NCBI RefSeq assembly: GCF_001567585.1
Contig: NZ_LRQV01000082.1
Location: 1 to 32,714, forward strand
Direction of reading: 5' to 3'
Length of the DNA: 32,714 bases
Source of the DNA: Micromonospora rosaria
GTDB lineage: Bacteria > Actinomycetota > Actinomycetes > Mycobacteriales > Micromonosporaceae
Numbering within the stretch: position 1 is the stretch's first letter; every line of letters begins with the position of its first letter. The position numbers and the translations under genes are program-made. This document shows positions 21,958-29,512 of the stretch, in pieces. The notes under the pieces were generated by a model that made no database searches, was not told the origin of the DNA, and saw nothing but the letters and a program-made list of their open reading frames with translations.

Positions 21958-22820
21958 CCGTCCCGCCCCGCACGATCTCCCCGACCGCGTGGACCCCCTC
22001 CCCCGCCCAGCGGGAACGGGCCGCGTACCGGCGCCGGCAGACGGTGCTGAGCGTGCTGACCGCCGCCGTCTCCACGGCGGCGGTCGGCACGCTGCTGGTG
22101 TTCGCCGTCACCGGCGCGCCCGGCTGGCAGCGGGTCCGCGAGTCGTTCCTCGACCCACGGATCGCCCGGGACGCCCTGCCCGAGGTGCTCACCGGCCTCT
22201 GGCTCAACGTCCGGCTGCTGGTGTGCTGCGCGGCCGGCGCCCTGTTGCTCGGGCTGCTGATCGCGGTGCTGCGGACCCTGCGCGGGCCGGTCTTCTTCCC
22301 GGTCCGGGCGCTCGCCGCCGGCTACACGTACACGTTCCGGGGCCTGCCGCTGATCATCGTGCTCTACCTGCTCACCCTCGGCGTGCCCGGCCTGCGGTTG
22401 CAGGGCATGCCGCCGGTGCTGGTGCTCGGCGGCCTGGCCCTGGTGCTCACCTACGGCGGGTACCTGGCCGAGGTGTTCCGCGCCGGCATCGAGTCGGTGC
22501 ACCCCAGCCAGCTCGCGGCGGCCCGCTCGCTGGGGCTGACCTACCGGCAGACCATGCGGCACGTGGTGCTGCCGCAGGCCGTCCGCCGGGTGGCCCCGCC
22601 CCTGCTCAACGACGTGGTGGCGCTCCAGAAGGACGTCGGCCTGGTCTCCCTGGCCGGGCCGATCGACGCGGTCCGGGCCGCGCAGATCGCCACCGCGGAG
22701 AGCTTCAACTACACCCCGTACATCGTGGCCGGGGTGCTCTTCGTCCTGCTCGCCATCCCCCTGATCGCCGTCACCGACCAGGTGACCCTGCGGGCGGCCC
22801 GCCGCCAGTCCGGAGGTTGA
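21954..22820 (+). CDS. Amino-acid ABC transporter permease (HisM/GlnP type)
   Basis: The 288-residue inner-membrane subunit has a hydrophilic N-terminus, an extra first helix (about residues 30-52) and the standard five-helix BPD_transp_1 core. The cytoplasmic EAA loop YLAEVFRAGIESVHPSQLAAARSLGLT contacts the ATPase. The YTFRGLPLIIVLYLL region is typical of polar-amino-acid permeases. A single permease gene implies a homodimer. GTG overlaps the stop of the binding protein; the ATPase follows after 2 bases. Confidence 0.92.
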   Translation: MTVPPRTISPTAWTPSPAQRERAAYRRRQTVLSVLTAAVSTAAVGTLLVFAVTGAPGWQRVRESFLDPRIARDALPEVLTGLWLNVRLLVCCAAGALLLGLLIAVLRTLRGPVFFPVRALAAGYTYTFRGLPLIIVLYLLTLGVPGLRLQGMPPVLVLGGLALVLTYGGYLAEVFRAGIESVHPSQLAAARSLGLTYRQTMRHVVLPQAVRRVAPPLLNDVVALQKDVGLVSLAGPIDAVRAAQIATAESFNYTPYIVAGVLFVLLAIPLIAVTDQVTLRAARRQSGG

Positions 22821-22822
22821 CC

Positions 22823-23566
22823 GTGGCCCTGCTGCGCTGCCAAGGGCTCCGCAAGGTCTTCGCCGGCCACGTGGTGCTCGACCAGCTCGACCTGACCGTG
22901 GCCGAACACCAGGTGGTGGCGCTGATCGGCGCGTCCGGGTCGGGCAAGTCGACCCTGCTGCGCTGCGTCAACCTCCTGGAGGAGCTGGACGACGGCACCA
23001 TCGAGCTCGACGGCGAGGAGATCTCCGACCCCCGGGTCGACCCCGACCGGGTCCGCCGCCGCATCGGCATGGTCTTCCAGTCGTACAACCTCTTCCCGCA
23101 CCTGAGCGTGCTGGAGAACATCACCCTGGCCCCGCGCCGGGTGCACCGCCGGGCCCGCGCCGAGGCCGAGGCCCAGGCCCGCGACCTGCTCGACCGGGTC
23201 GGGCTGGGGGCGAAGGCCGACGCGTACCCGGACCGGCTCTCCGGCGGCCAGCAGCAGCGGGTGGCCATCGTCCGGGCCCTGGCCAACAACCCCCGGCTGC
23301 TCCTGCTCGACGAGGTCACCTCGGCCCTGGACCCGGAACTGGTCGGCGAGGTGCTGACCATGATCCGCGACCTGAAGGCCGAGGGGATGACGATGGTGCT
23401 CGCCACCCACGAGATGAGCTTCGCCCGCGACGTCGCCGACCAGGTCTGTTTCCTCGACGGCGGCCGGGTCGTCGAGACCGGCCCCCCGGAACAGGTTCTC
23501 GGCTCCCCCACCCAACCCCGCACCCGCCAGTTCCTGGCCCGCATCATCGAAGCCGGCCGCCTCTAG
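22823..23566 (+). CDS. Amino-acid ABC transporter ATP-binding protein (GlnQ/HisP type)
   Basis: The 247-residue ATPase has Walker A GASGSGKST (36-44), Q-loop VFQSYNLFPHLSV, signature LSGGQQQR, Walker B LLLLDEVTSALDPE and H-loop VLATHEMSF, all intact. It powers the importer through the permease dimer. GTG 22823 has GGAGG 6 bases upstream, overlapping the end of the permease gene. The segment LAPRRVHRRARAEAEAQARDLL is the normal helical subdomain. It is the last gene of the operon; a GC-rich hairpin follows at 23598-23642. Confidence 0.95.
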   Translation: MALLRCQGLRKVFAGHVVLDQLDLTVAEHQVVALIGASGSGKSTLLRCVNLLEELDDGTIELDGEEISDPRVDPDRVRRRIGMVFQSYNLFPHLSVLENITLAPRRVHRRARAEAEAQARDLLDRVGLGAKADAYPDRLSGGQQQRVAIVRALANNPRLLLLDEVTSALDPELVGEVLTMIRDLKAEGMTMVLATHEMSFARDVADQVCFLDGGRVVETGPPEQVLGSPTQPRTRQFLARIIEAGRL

Positions 23567-23597
23567 GCGGGTGGGCTCCGCGTGGGCCCGACGGGAC

Positions 23598-23642
23598 CGT
23601 GCCCCACACCCCCTGTCGAGCTGCCCCCACGAACGGGGCACG
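23598..23642 (+). terminator. Candidate terminator of the ABC transporter operon
   Basis: CGTGCCCC (23598-23605) and GGGGCACG (23635-23642) can pair over 8 bp, 31 bases after the ATPase stop. The 29-base loop is long, and it includes one copy of a 16-bp repeat, so the assignment is moderate. Confidence 0.4.
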
Positions 23643-23788
23643 CCCGGAACCAGCGAGCGACCGGCGACAACGGAACCGGCGACCGCGACAGCACGGGCGG
23701 GCCCGCGCCCCAGCGGGGCGACCGGTCTGACAGCCGGGGCAGCTCGACAGGCCGGCCGACGGTCTTCCAGCCGGGGCAGCTCGACAGG
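23612..23788. repeat. 16-bp motif present three times between the ABC ATPase and ribH
   Basis: GGGGCAGCTCGACAGG occurs at 23736-23751 and 23773-23788; both direct copies lie within a 24-bp identical block with a 37-bp period. It also occurs inverted at 23612-23627. The inverted and direct copies could form a long-range stem in RNA from either strand. The function is unknown; it looks like a remnant of local duplication in a 427-base gap. Confidence 0.6.
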
Positions 23789-23836
23789 CCGTGGACAGCG
23801 GAACCGTCGGCCCGGACCGCCCACCCACAGGATCAC

Positions 23837-23861
23837 GCCATCGTCCACTCGCGACGATGGC
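23837..23861. terminator. 9-bp hairpin, possible terminator downstream of ribH
   Basis: GCCATCGTC (23837-23845) and GACGATGGC (23853-23861) form a perfect stem with a 7-base loop. It lies 132 bases past the ribH stop on the minus strand and is the best candidate end of the rib operon. It overlaps the upstream edge of the septum-formation-like fragment. Confidence 0.45.
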
Positions 23862-23869
23862 ATGCGGCG

Positions 23870-23935
23870 TACGGGTTCCCCCCACCGGCGGCCCGGGAAC
23901 GCGGCGACCGTGGGGTCCGCTGCTTCTCCTGGTCC
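23870..23935 (+). pseudogene. Fragment similar to the C-terminus of septum-formation-family proteins
   Basis: In the plus frame this stretch reads YGFPPPAARERGDRGVRCFSW. The intact lipoprotein at 30451-31341 reads FYPPSQREWEEGDRGVRCFLW at its C-terminus. Eight residues (GDRGVRCF) and the following W are identical, while several codons differ only at synonymous third positions, as expected for diverged coding sequence. No upstream part of the family is recognisable here. The frame then runs on into antisense ribH. It is probably a decayed gene remnant. Confidence 0.45.
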
Positions 23936-23993
23936 CCGAACGGAACCGCACCCGGTCCCTGTCGAAGGGCTGAGACGCGGTCCCCGGGAGACC

Positions 23994-24494
23994 TCAGCCG
24001 GTGAAGCCGACGCGGTGGCCGTTGGTGGCGCCGAGGCCCCGGATGGCCAGGGCGGCGTCGAGGGCGGCGACCGTGGCCGCCCAGCCCTTGTCCTCGGCCG
24101 AGCCGGGCAGCCCGGCGCGGTCGCGGGCCTGCTCGATGGTGTCCACGGTCAGGACGCCGTGGGCCACCGGCTTGCCCTCGTCGAGCGCGACCCGGGTCAG
24201 GCCGTCGGTGACCGAGCGGCAGACGTAGTCGAAGTGGGCGGTGGCGCCCCGGACGACGACGCCGAGGGCGACCACCACGTCGCAGCGGCGGGCCAGGGCC
24301 TGCGCGACGACCGGGAGTTCGACCGAGCCGGCGACCCGGGCGACGACGGCGCGGGCGCCGCACGCCTGCGCCGCCGCGACCGCCCGGTCGAGCATGTGGT
24401 CGGTCAGGTCGCCGTGCCAGCGCGCGGCCACCACGCCGACGGTCAGGCCGGCGGCGTCGACCGCCTCCACCCCGGGTTCCCCGAAGCCTGCCAT
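23994..24494 (-). CDS. ribH: 6,7-dimethyl-8-ribityllumazine synthase
   Basis: Condenses ribityl-aminouracil with dihydroxybutanone phosphate, the penultimate riboflavin step; the enzyme forms pentamers or icosahedral shells. The 166-residue product has GVVAARWHGDLTDHMLDRAV, GSVELPVVAQALARR and ALGVVVRGATAHFDYVCRSV with the catalytic His. ATG 24494 is preferred because GGAG lies 7 bases upstream; another ATG 6 bases earlier overlaps the ribBA stop (ATGA). It is the last gene of the rib operon. Confidence 0.95.
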   Translation of the reverse strand: MAGFGEPGVEAVDAAGLTVGVVAARWHGDLTDHMLDRAVAAAQACGARAVVARVAGSVELPVVAQALARRCDVVVALGVVVRGATAHFDYVCRSVTDGLTRVALDEGKPVAHGVLTVDTIEQARDRAGLPGSAEDKGWAATVAALDAALAIRGLGATNGHRVGFTG

Positions 24495-24496
24495 GA

Positions 24497-25810
24497 TCAT
24501 GCTCCGATCTCGTCGCCGGCGGCCCGTCGGCCGGCCGGGGTCTCGGTGATGTCGTCCAACTCGTCGAGCAGGTGTCCCATCCGGTCCCGCTTGGTGCGCA
24601 GGTACCGGACGTTCTCCGGGTGCGGGCGGATCGGCAGGCCCTCGCGGCCGAGGATGGTCAGCCCGTAGCCTTCCAGGCCGGCCCGCTTGGCCGGGTTGTT
24701 GGTGAGCAGCCGCATCGAGCGGACCCCGAGGTCGTAGAGGATCTGCGCGCCGGTGCCGTAGTCCCGGGCGTCGGCGGGCAGGCCCAGATCGAGGTTCGCG
24801 TCGACGGTGTCCCGGCCGAGATCCTGGAGCTGGTACGCCTGGAGCTTGTGCAGCAGCCCGATGCCGCGCCCCTCGTGCCCGCGGACGTAGAGGACCACGC
24901 CGCGGCCCTCCGTGGCGACCCGGGCCAGGGCGGCGTCCAACTGGGGGCCGCAGTCGCAGCGCAGCGAGCCGAAGACGTCCCCGGTGAGGCACTCGGAGTG
25001 CACCCGGACCAGGACGTCCTGCCCGTCGCCGAGGTCCCCCATGACCATGGCGACGTGCTCGGCGGGGTCGTGTTCGGCGCGGTAGCCCATCGCCCGGAAC
25101 ACCCCGTGCCGGGTCGGCATCCGGGCCTCGGCGACCAGCTCGACCTGCTTCTCGGTACGCCGCCGGTGGGCGATCAGGTCGGCGATGGTGACCAGGGTCA
25201 GGCCGTGCTCGGCGCAGAACTTCTCCAGGTCGGGCAGGCGCATCATGGTGCCGTCGTCGTTGACCAGCTCGCAGATCACCCCGGCCGGGCGCAGCCCGGC
25301 GAGCCGGGTCAGGTCCACCGCCGCCTCGGTGTGCCCGGGACGGCGCAGCACCCCGCCGGAGCGGGCGCGCAGCGGCACCAGGTGCCCGGGTCGGGCCAGG
25401 TCGGCCGGGCCGGTGGCCGGATCGGCGAGCAGCCGGATGGTGTGCGCCCGGTCGGCGGCGGAGATGCCGGTGGTGATCCCCTCCCGGGCGTCCACGGTCA
25501 CCGTGTACGCGGTGCCCCGCCGGTCCTGGTTGGTGTGGTGCATCGGCGGCAGGTCGAGCCGGTCGGCCTCCGCCTCGGTCAGCGGTACGCAGATGTAGCC
25601 GGAGGTCCAGCGGACCATGAAGGCCAGCAGCTCCGGGGTGGCGAGTTCGGCGGCGAAGATCAGGTCGCCCTCGTTCTCCCGGTCGGCGTCGTCGACCACG
25701 ACGACAGGGCGACCGGCGGCGATGTCCGCCAGGGCCTGCTCGATGCTGCCGAATCCGCTGGTCGGGGCGGGGTCGGTGGGTGTCCGGTCCGGTTCGTCTC
25801 GCTCGTTCAT
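24497..25810 (-). CDS. ribBA: Bifunctional DHBP synthase / GTP cyclohydrolase II
   Basis: The 437-residue fusion supplies both precursors of lumazine. The N-terminal DHBP synthase (about 20-220) shows DDADRENEGDLIFAAE (metal and substrate acids), DAREGITTGISAADRA and GGVLRRPGHTEAAVDL. The C-terminal GTP cyclohydrolase II shows CLTGDVFGSLRCDC (Zn-binding cysteines) and RGHEGRGIGLLHKLQAY. Both active sites look intact. The ATG overlaps the ribM stop (ATGA); the stop falls 2 bases before the chosen ribH start. Confidence 0.95.
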   Translation of the reverse strand: MNERDEPDRTPTDPAPTSGFGSIEQALADIAAGRPVVVVDDADRENEGDLIFAAELATPELLAFMVRWTSGYICVPLTEAEADRLDLPPMHHTNQDRRGTAYTVTVDAREGITTGISAADRAHTIRLLADPATGPADLARPGHLVPLRARSGGVLRRPGHTEAAVDLTRLAGLRPAGVICELVNDDGTMMRLPDLEKFCAEHGLTLVTIADLIAHRRRTEKQVELVAEARMPTRHGVFRAMGYRAEHDPAEHVAMVMGDLGDGQDVLVRVHSECLTGDVFGSLRCDCGPQLDAALARVATEGRGVVLYVRGHEGRGIGLLHKLQAYQLQDLGRDTVDANLDLGLPADARDYGTGAQILYDLGVRSMRLLTNNPAKRAGLEGYGLTILGREGLPIRPHPENVRYLRTKRDRMGHLLDELDDITETPAGRRAAGDEIGA

Positions 25811-26505
25811 GCCACGGCCTCCGAGTAGGTCGACGGGATCGGGCTGCGGGCCGGGCGCAGGGCCCGGGAGGTACGCCACCAGGTGGCCAGGCCGGCGGCG
25901 CAGAAGACGCCGTACAGCAGGTACATCGCCGCCGACGGGTAGAAGCCGCCGCGCAGCAGCAGCGGTACGCCGACCGCGTCCACGGCGATCCAGATCAGCC
26001 AGAAGTCCACCCAGCCCCGGGCCATGCCGTACGTGGCGAGCAGGCTGCCGACCAGGATCCAGGCGTCCGGCAGCGGCCCCCAGGAGCCGAGGGCGGCGAG
26101 CACCGGGTACGCCACGGCGGTGCCGGCCACGGCGACGGCCAGCAGGCCCAGCCGTTCCCGCCCGGTGGCCCAGCGGGGGGCCACCGCCGCCCCGTCGGGT
26201 GCGGTGCCGAGCCGCCGGGTCCGGCCCCAGCGCCACCAGCCGTAGAGGCTGACCGCGAAGAAGAAGACCTGCCGGCCGGCCTGCCCGTACAGGTCGTGGG
26301 CCTGCGGGGTGGCGAAGACCCCGCCGAGGAAGACGGTGAGCAGCAGCGCGTTGCCGACCATGCCGACCGGCCACGCCCAGACCACCCGGCGCAGCCCGAG
26401 CAGCGCCGAGGCGAGCCCGAAGCCGTTGCCGACAATCTCGCGGACCAGCACCGGCTCGCCGGCGATCTGCGTCTGGGCGTGCAGCAGCCAGGTCAGCGGG
26501 TCCAT
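25807..26505 (-). CDS. ribM: PnuC-family riboflavin transporter (RibM type)
   Basis: The 232-residue membrane protein has about seven hydrophobic segments and the PnuC pattern, including WPVGMVGNALLLTVFL, FFFAVSLYGWWRWGR and ARGWVDFWLIWIAVDAVGVPLLL. PnuC itself takes up nicotinamide riboside. In actinobacteria and corynebacteria the homologue inside FMN-riboswitch rib operons (RibM/PnuX) carries riboflavin, and the ribE-ribM-ribBA-ribH order matches exactly. The riboflavin substrate is therefore inferred from context. Its ATG overlaps the ribE stop (TGATG) and its stop overlaps ribBA (ATGA). Confidence 0.85.
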   Translation of the reverse strand: MDPLTWLLHAQTQIAGEPVLVREIVGNGFGLASALLGLRRVVWAWPVGMVGNALLLTVFLGGVFATPQAHDLYGQAGRQVFFFAVSLYGWWRWGRTRRLGTAPDGAAVAPRWATGRERLGLLAVAVAGTAVAYPVLAALGSWGPLPDAWILVGSLLATYGMARGWVDFWLIWIAVDAVGVPLLLRGGFYPSAAMYLLYGVFCAAGLATWWRTSRALRPARSPIPSTYSEAVA

Positions 26506-27116
26506 CAGGCGTCCCCGCCGGGCAGCCGGGAGCCGAGCAGCCGCTCGACGTACTTGGCCAGCACGTCGACCTCCAGGTTGACCGGGTCGCCGACGCGCCG
26601 GGAGCCGAGGGTGGTCAGCTTGAGGGTGGTCGGGATCAGCCCGACGGTGAACCAGTCCGCGCCGACCCCGGCGACGGTGAGCGACACCCCGTCGACGGTG
26701 ATCGAGCCCTTCTCCACCACGTACCGGGCCAGGGTGTCGGGGAGCCGGAAGCGGACCGTCTCCCACTGCTCGGCCGGCTCCCGGGCGGTCACCTCGCCGA
26801 CCCCGTCGACGTGGCCCTGCACCAGGTGGCCGCCGAGCCGGGAGCCGAGCGCGGCGGCCCGTTCCAGGTTGACCGGGTCGCCGGGGCGCAGCGCGCCGAG
26901 GGCGGAGCGGCGCAGGGTCTCCCCCATCACGTCGGCGGTGAAGACGTCGCCGTCGACGTCGACCACGGTGAGACAGACCCCGTTGACCGCGATCGAGTCG
27001 CCGTGCCGGGCGTCGCCGGTGACCAGCGGCCCGCGCAGGGCGAACAGCGCCGAGTCGCCGCCCGTCGACGTCGTCCGGACGACCTCACCCAGTTCCTCGA
27101 CGATGCCGGTGAACAT
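26505..27116 (-). CDS. ribE: Riboflavin synthase alpha chain
   Basis: Dismutates two lumazine molecules into riboflavin. The 203-residue product begins MFTGIVEELGEV, the conserved start that contributes catalytic residues. It consists of two tandem lumazine-binding repeats, SIAVNGVCLTVVDVDGDVFTADV in the first and SITVDGVSLTVAGVGADWFTVGL in the second, shown here as landmarks. The length is typical. The ribD stop lies 1 base before its ATG, with GGGAGAG as ribosome site in the ribD tail, so translation is coupled. Confidence 0.95.
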   Translation of the reverse strand: MFTGIVEELGEVVRTTSTGGDSALFALRGPLVTGDARHGDSIAVNGVCLTVVDVDGDVFTADVMGETLRRSALGALRPGDPVNLERAAALGSRLGGHLVQGHVDGVGEVTAREPAEQWETVRFRLPDTLARYVVEKGSITVDGVSLTVAGVGADWFTVGLIPTTLKLTTLGSRRVGDPVNLEVDVLAKYVERLLGSRLPGGDA

Positions 27117-27117
27117 G

Positions 27118-28179
27118 TCAGCTCTCCCTCTTCCGGGGTACCGCGGTGATACGCAAGTCGGGGCCGATCTGCGTAACGTCGGTCACGTCGAGGTCGATGG
27201 CCTCCGTGATGGTGCCCACACCGGCGTCGACCAGCGCGGCCGGCCCGGCGCCGAGCAGCCGGGGCGCGACGTAGCCGACCACCCGGTCGACCAGGCCGGC
27301 GGCGAGGAACGCGCCGGCCAGCCGGGGCCCGCCCTCCAGCAGCGCCGCCCGGATCCCGCGCTCGTGCAGGGCGGCCAGCAGCGCGGTCAGGTCCACCCGG
27401 CCCGTCGGGTCGAACCCGACCTCCTTGCCGGTGGCGATCCAGGTCCGGGCCGCGCCGTCGCGGACCCGGGCGTCGAGCGGGGTACGGCCGGCCGAGTCGA
27501 CCACCACCCGCAGCGGCTGGCGGATGGCGAGGCTGCCGTCGCGCAGGTTGCGGGCGGTGAGCCGGGGGTCGTCGGCGAGGACGGTACCGACCCCGGCGAT
27601 CACCGCGTCGACCGTGCCGCGTAGCGCGTGCACGTCGATCCGGGACGCCTCGGAGGTGATCCACATGCTGGTGCCGTCGGCGGCGGCGGCCCGGCCGTCC
27701 AGGGTCGCGGCGTACTTCCAGATCACGTACGGCCGGCCCCGGCGCACCGAGGTCAGCCAGGCGACGTTGCCGGCCTCGGCCTCGTCGGCGCGGACCCCGA
27801 CGTCCACCCGGACCCCGGCGGCGCGCAACGTCTCGGCCCCGCCGGTGGCGACCGGGTCCGGGTCCGGCACGGCGATCACCACCCGGGCCACCCCGGCGTT
27901 GATCAGCGCGGTGCTGCAGGGGCCAGTGCGGCCGGTGTGGTCACAGGGTTCCAGGGTGACCACGGCGGTGCCGCCCCGGGCCCGCTCACCGGCCTGGGCC
28001 AGCGCGACGATCTCCGCGTGCGGCCCGCCGGCGTAGGCGTGGAAGCCCTCCCCGACGACCTGGCCGGCGGCGTCGAGCAGCACGCAGCCGACCACCGGGT
28101 TGGGGCTGGTGGTGCCGAGACCACGGGCCGCGAGTTCGATCGCGCGACGCATCGCCTCGTCGACGGAGACCCCGGTCAT
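27118..28179 (-). CDS. ribD: Bifunctional riboflavin deaminase/reductase
   Basis: The 353-residue enzyme deaminates and then reduces the pyrimidine intermediate from GTP cyclohydrolase II. The N-terminal cytidine-deaminase-like domain has GGPHAEIVAL and TLEPCDHTGRTGPC, the Zn-binding His/Cys set and catalytic Glu. The C-terminal reductase (from about residue 150) has RPYVIWKYAATLDGR, IAGVGTVLADDPRLTAR and ALLEGGPRLAGAFL. ATG 28179 with AGGA 8 bases upstream gives the usual family start; longer frames run into the leader. It is the first gene behind the FMN riboswitch. Confidence 0.95.
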   Translation of the reverse strand: MTGVSVDEAMRRAIELAARGLGTTSPNPVVGCVLLDAAGQVVGEGFHAYAGGPHAEIVALAQAGERARGGTAVVTLEPCDHTGRTGPCSTALINAGVARVVIAVPDPDPVATGGAETLRAAGVRVDVGVRADEAEAGNVAWLTSVRRGRPYVIWKYAATLDGRAAAADGTSMWITSEASRIDVHALRGTVDAVIAGVGTVLADDPRLTARNLRDGSLAIRQPLRVVVDSAGRTPLDARVRDGAARTWIATGKEVGFDPTGRVDLTALLAALHERGIRAALLEGGPRLAGAFLAAGLVDRVVGYVAPRLLGAGPAALVDAGVGTITEAIDLDVTDVTQIGPDLRITAVPRKRES

Positions 28180-28256
28180 CGCCTGTTCCTGCCCTCTCGC
28201 TCGCCGGTCGCGCGCAGGCGGTGAGAGCAGGCGGCGGCGGAGGCCGGGAACGGCAC

Positions 28257-28290
28257 AGCCGCCCCCGGGGGACACCCACGCGCGGCGGCT
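28257..28290 (-). other. Hairpin in the ribD leader, possible expression platform
   Basis: AGCCGCC/GGCGGCT form a 7-bp stem between the riboswitch and ribD, and the loop contains the self-complementary CCCCCGGGGG. It lies about 40 bases downstream of the aptamer and 78 bases before ribD. There is no U tract, so control could act by premature termination of actinobacterial type or by longer-range occlusion of the start. The switching partner was not identified. Confidence 0.35.
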
Positions 28291-28329
28291 GAGGTCAGCG
28301 GCCGGCAGGGCCCATCCGTCCCGCGCGCT

Positions 28330-28484
28330 GTCTCCCATCCGGACTGTCTGAGCGCGGTGGTGCCGCACTCAACCGTCGGCCCCGGATTCTCACCAGGTCC
28401 ACCGGGCGGCCGAGGCCGTCCGGGTCGCGGGCTTACCACGGTCGGACCGTGGATCACCGCCGGTTCGGAATTACACCGAGTCCC
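28330..28484 (-). ncRNA. FMN riboswitch (RFN element)
   Basis: Minus-strand RNA contains the conserved RFN blocks in order: CGGTGTAATTCCGAACCGGC, GGTAAGCCCGCGA, GGTGAGAATCCGGGGCCGAC and AGTCCGGATGGGAG. These close the multi-branched FMN-binding junction, and the variable arm (GACGGCCTCGGCCGCC) is self-complementary. By family knowledge FMN binding lowers expression of the downstream operon, here ribD-ribE-ribM-ribBA-ribH. This is the strongest non-coding call in the window. Confidence 0.96.
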
Positions 28485-28556
28485 GCCAGCGCGTGGTGGG
28501 TACCTGAAGAAGTCTTACACGACAATGCCCCGATGTCGCTATTCCCGCGTGCTTAC

Positions 28557-29510
28557 TCACAGGGAGCGGCGACGGTCCACCGCGACGTACGAGCCGGGCT
28601 GGCTCTTGGCGACCGTCTTCATCTCCGAGGCGGTGGCGATCGCGGCGAGCGGATCGGTGATCCGTTTGCCGGCGTCGGAGAGCGAGACGCCGATGGAGAG
28701 GGTGACCAGGGCGGCCCGGCGGATGTTGCCCCGCCGGTCCTTCAACTCGACGAACCCGCGTTCCCGGTCGGTGGGGTCGTAGAGCGCGTCGGCGGCGCTC
28801 TCGAAGTCGACCACGGCGCGGGAGGTCAGCGGGCGGACCTGCTCGGGGCTGCACACGATCACGAAGTCGTCGCCGCCGACGTGACCGAGGAAGGCCGGTG
28901 GCAGGCCCACCGTGACCAGGGCCCGGTGCAGGCTGCGGGCCAGCGCGGAGATGAACTCGTCGCCCCGGACGAAGCCGTACCGGTCGTTGACGCTCTTGAA
29001 CCGGTCGATGTCGATGTAGCCGACCGCGTAGTCGGCGCCGCTGCGGACCCGGTCGCTGATCTCCCGGCGGATCCGGCTGTTGCCGGGCAGCCCGGTCAGC
29101 GGGGAGACCTCCCGGAACTCCTTGTTGCGCCGCAGCGTGGAGCTGACCCGGGCCACCAGTTCGGCGGTGTCGAAGGGCTTGACCAGGTAGTCGTCGGCGC
29201 CGGCGGCGAGGCCGTGCACCTTGTCCACGGTCATCCCCTTGGCGGTCAGCATGATCACCGGCAGGGCGGAGGTCATCGGGTCGGCGCGCAGCCGGCGGGT
29301 CAGTTCGAGCCCGTCGATGCGGGGCATCATCAGGTCCACCACGGCCAGGTCCGGCCGGCGGCGTTCGATGACCTCCAGGGCCTCCTGGCCGTCGGCGGCG
29401 TGGATCACGTCGAAGCCGTGCAGCCGCAGGTTGAACTCGACGAAACGGGCGATGTCCGCGTCGTCGTCGACGACGAGGATGACATCGGGCCGGTCGCCGT
29501 CGGCGTCCAT
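28557..29510 (-). CDS. Response regulator with GGDEF domain (predicted diguanylate cyclase)
   Basis: The 317-residue cytosolic protein has two domains. An N-terminal receiver (about 10-128) shows acidic DDD (15-17), the phosphoacceptor D59 in VVDLMMP and K111 in LVKPF. A GGDEF domain follows, with LTGLPGN (138-144), YIDIDRFKSVND (165-176) and the signature loop GGDDF (212-216), an accepted variant of GGDEF. No RxxD inhibitory site precedes the loop. It should make cyclic di-GMP on phosphorylation, but no histidine kinase is adjacent. The start lies 2 bases after the rpe stop, so the genes are probably co-transcribed. A weak GGCGGG is the only ribosome site. Confidence 0.88.
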   Translation of the reverse strand: MDADGDRPDVILVVDDDADIARFVEFNLRLHGFDVIHAADGQEALEVIERRRPDLAVVDLMMPRIDGLELTRRLRADPMTSALPVIMLTAKGMTVDKVHGLAAGADDYLVKPFDTAELVARVSSTLRRNKEFREVSPLTGLPGNSRIRREISDRVRSGADYAVGYIDIDRFKSVNDRYGFVRGDEFISALARSLHRALVTVGLPPAFLGHVGGDDFVIVCSPEQVRPLTSRAVVDFESAADALYDPTDRERGFVELKDRRGNIRRAALVTLSIGVSLSDAGKRITDPLAAIATASEMKTVAKSQPGSYVAVDRRRSL

Positions 29511-29512
29511 GC

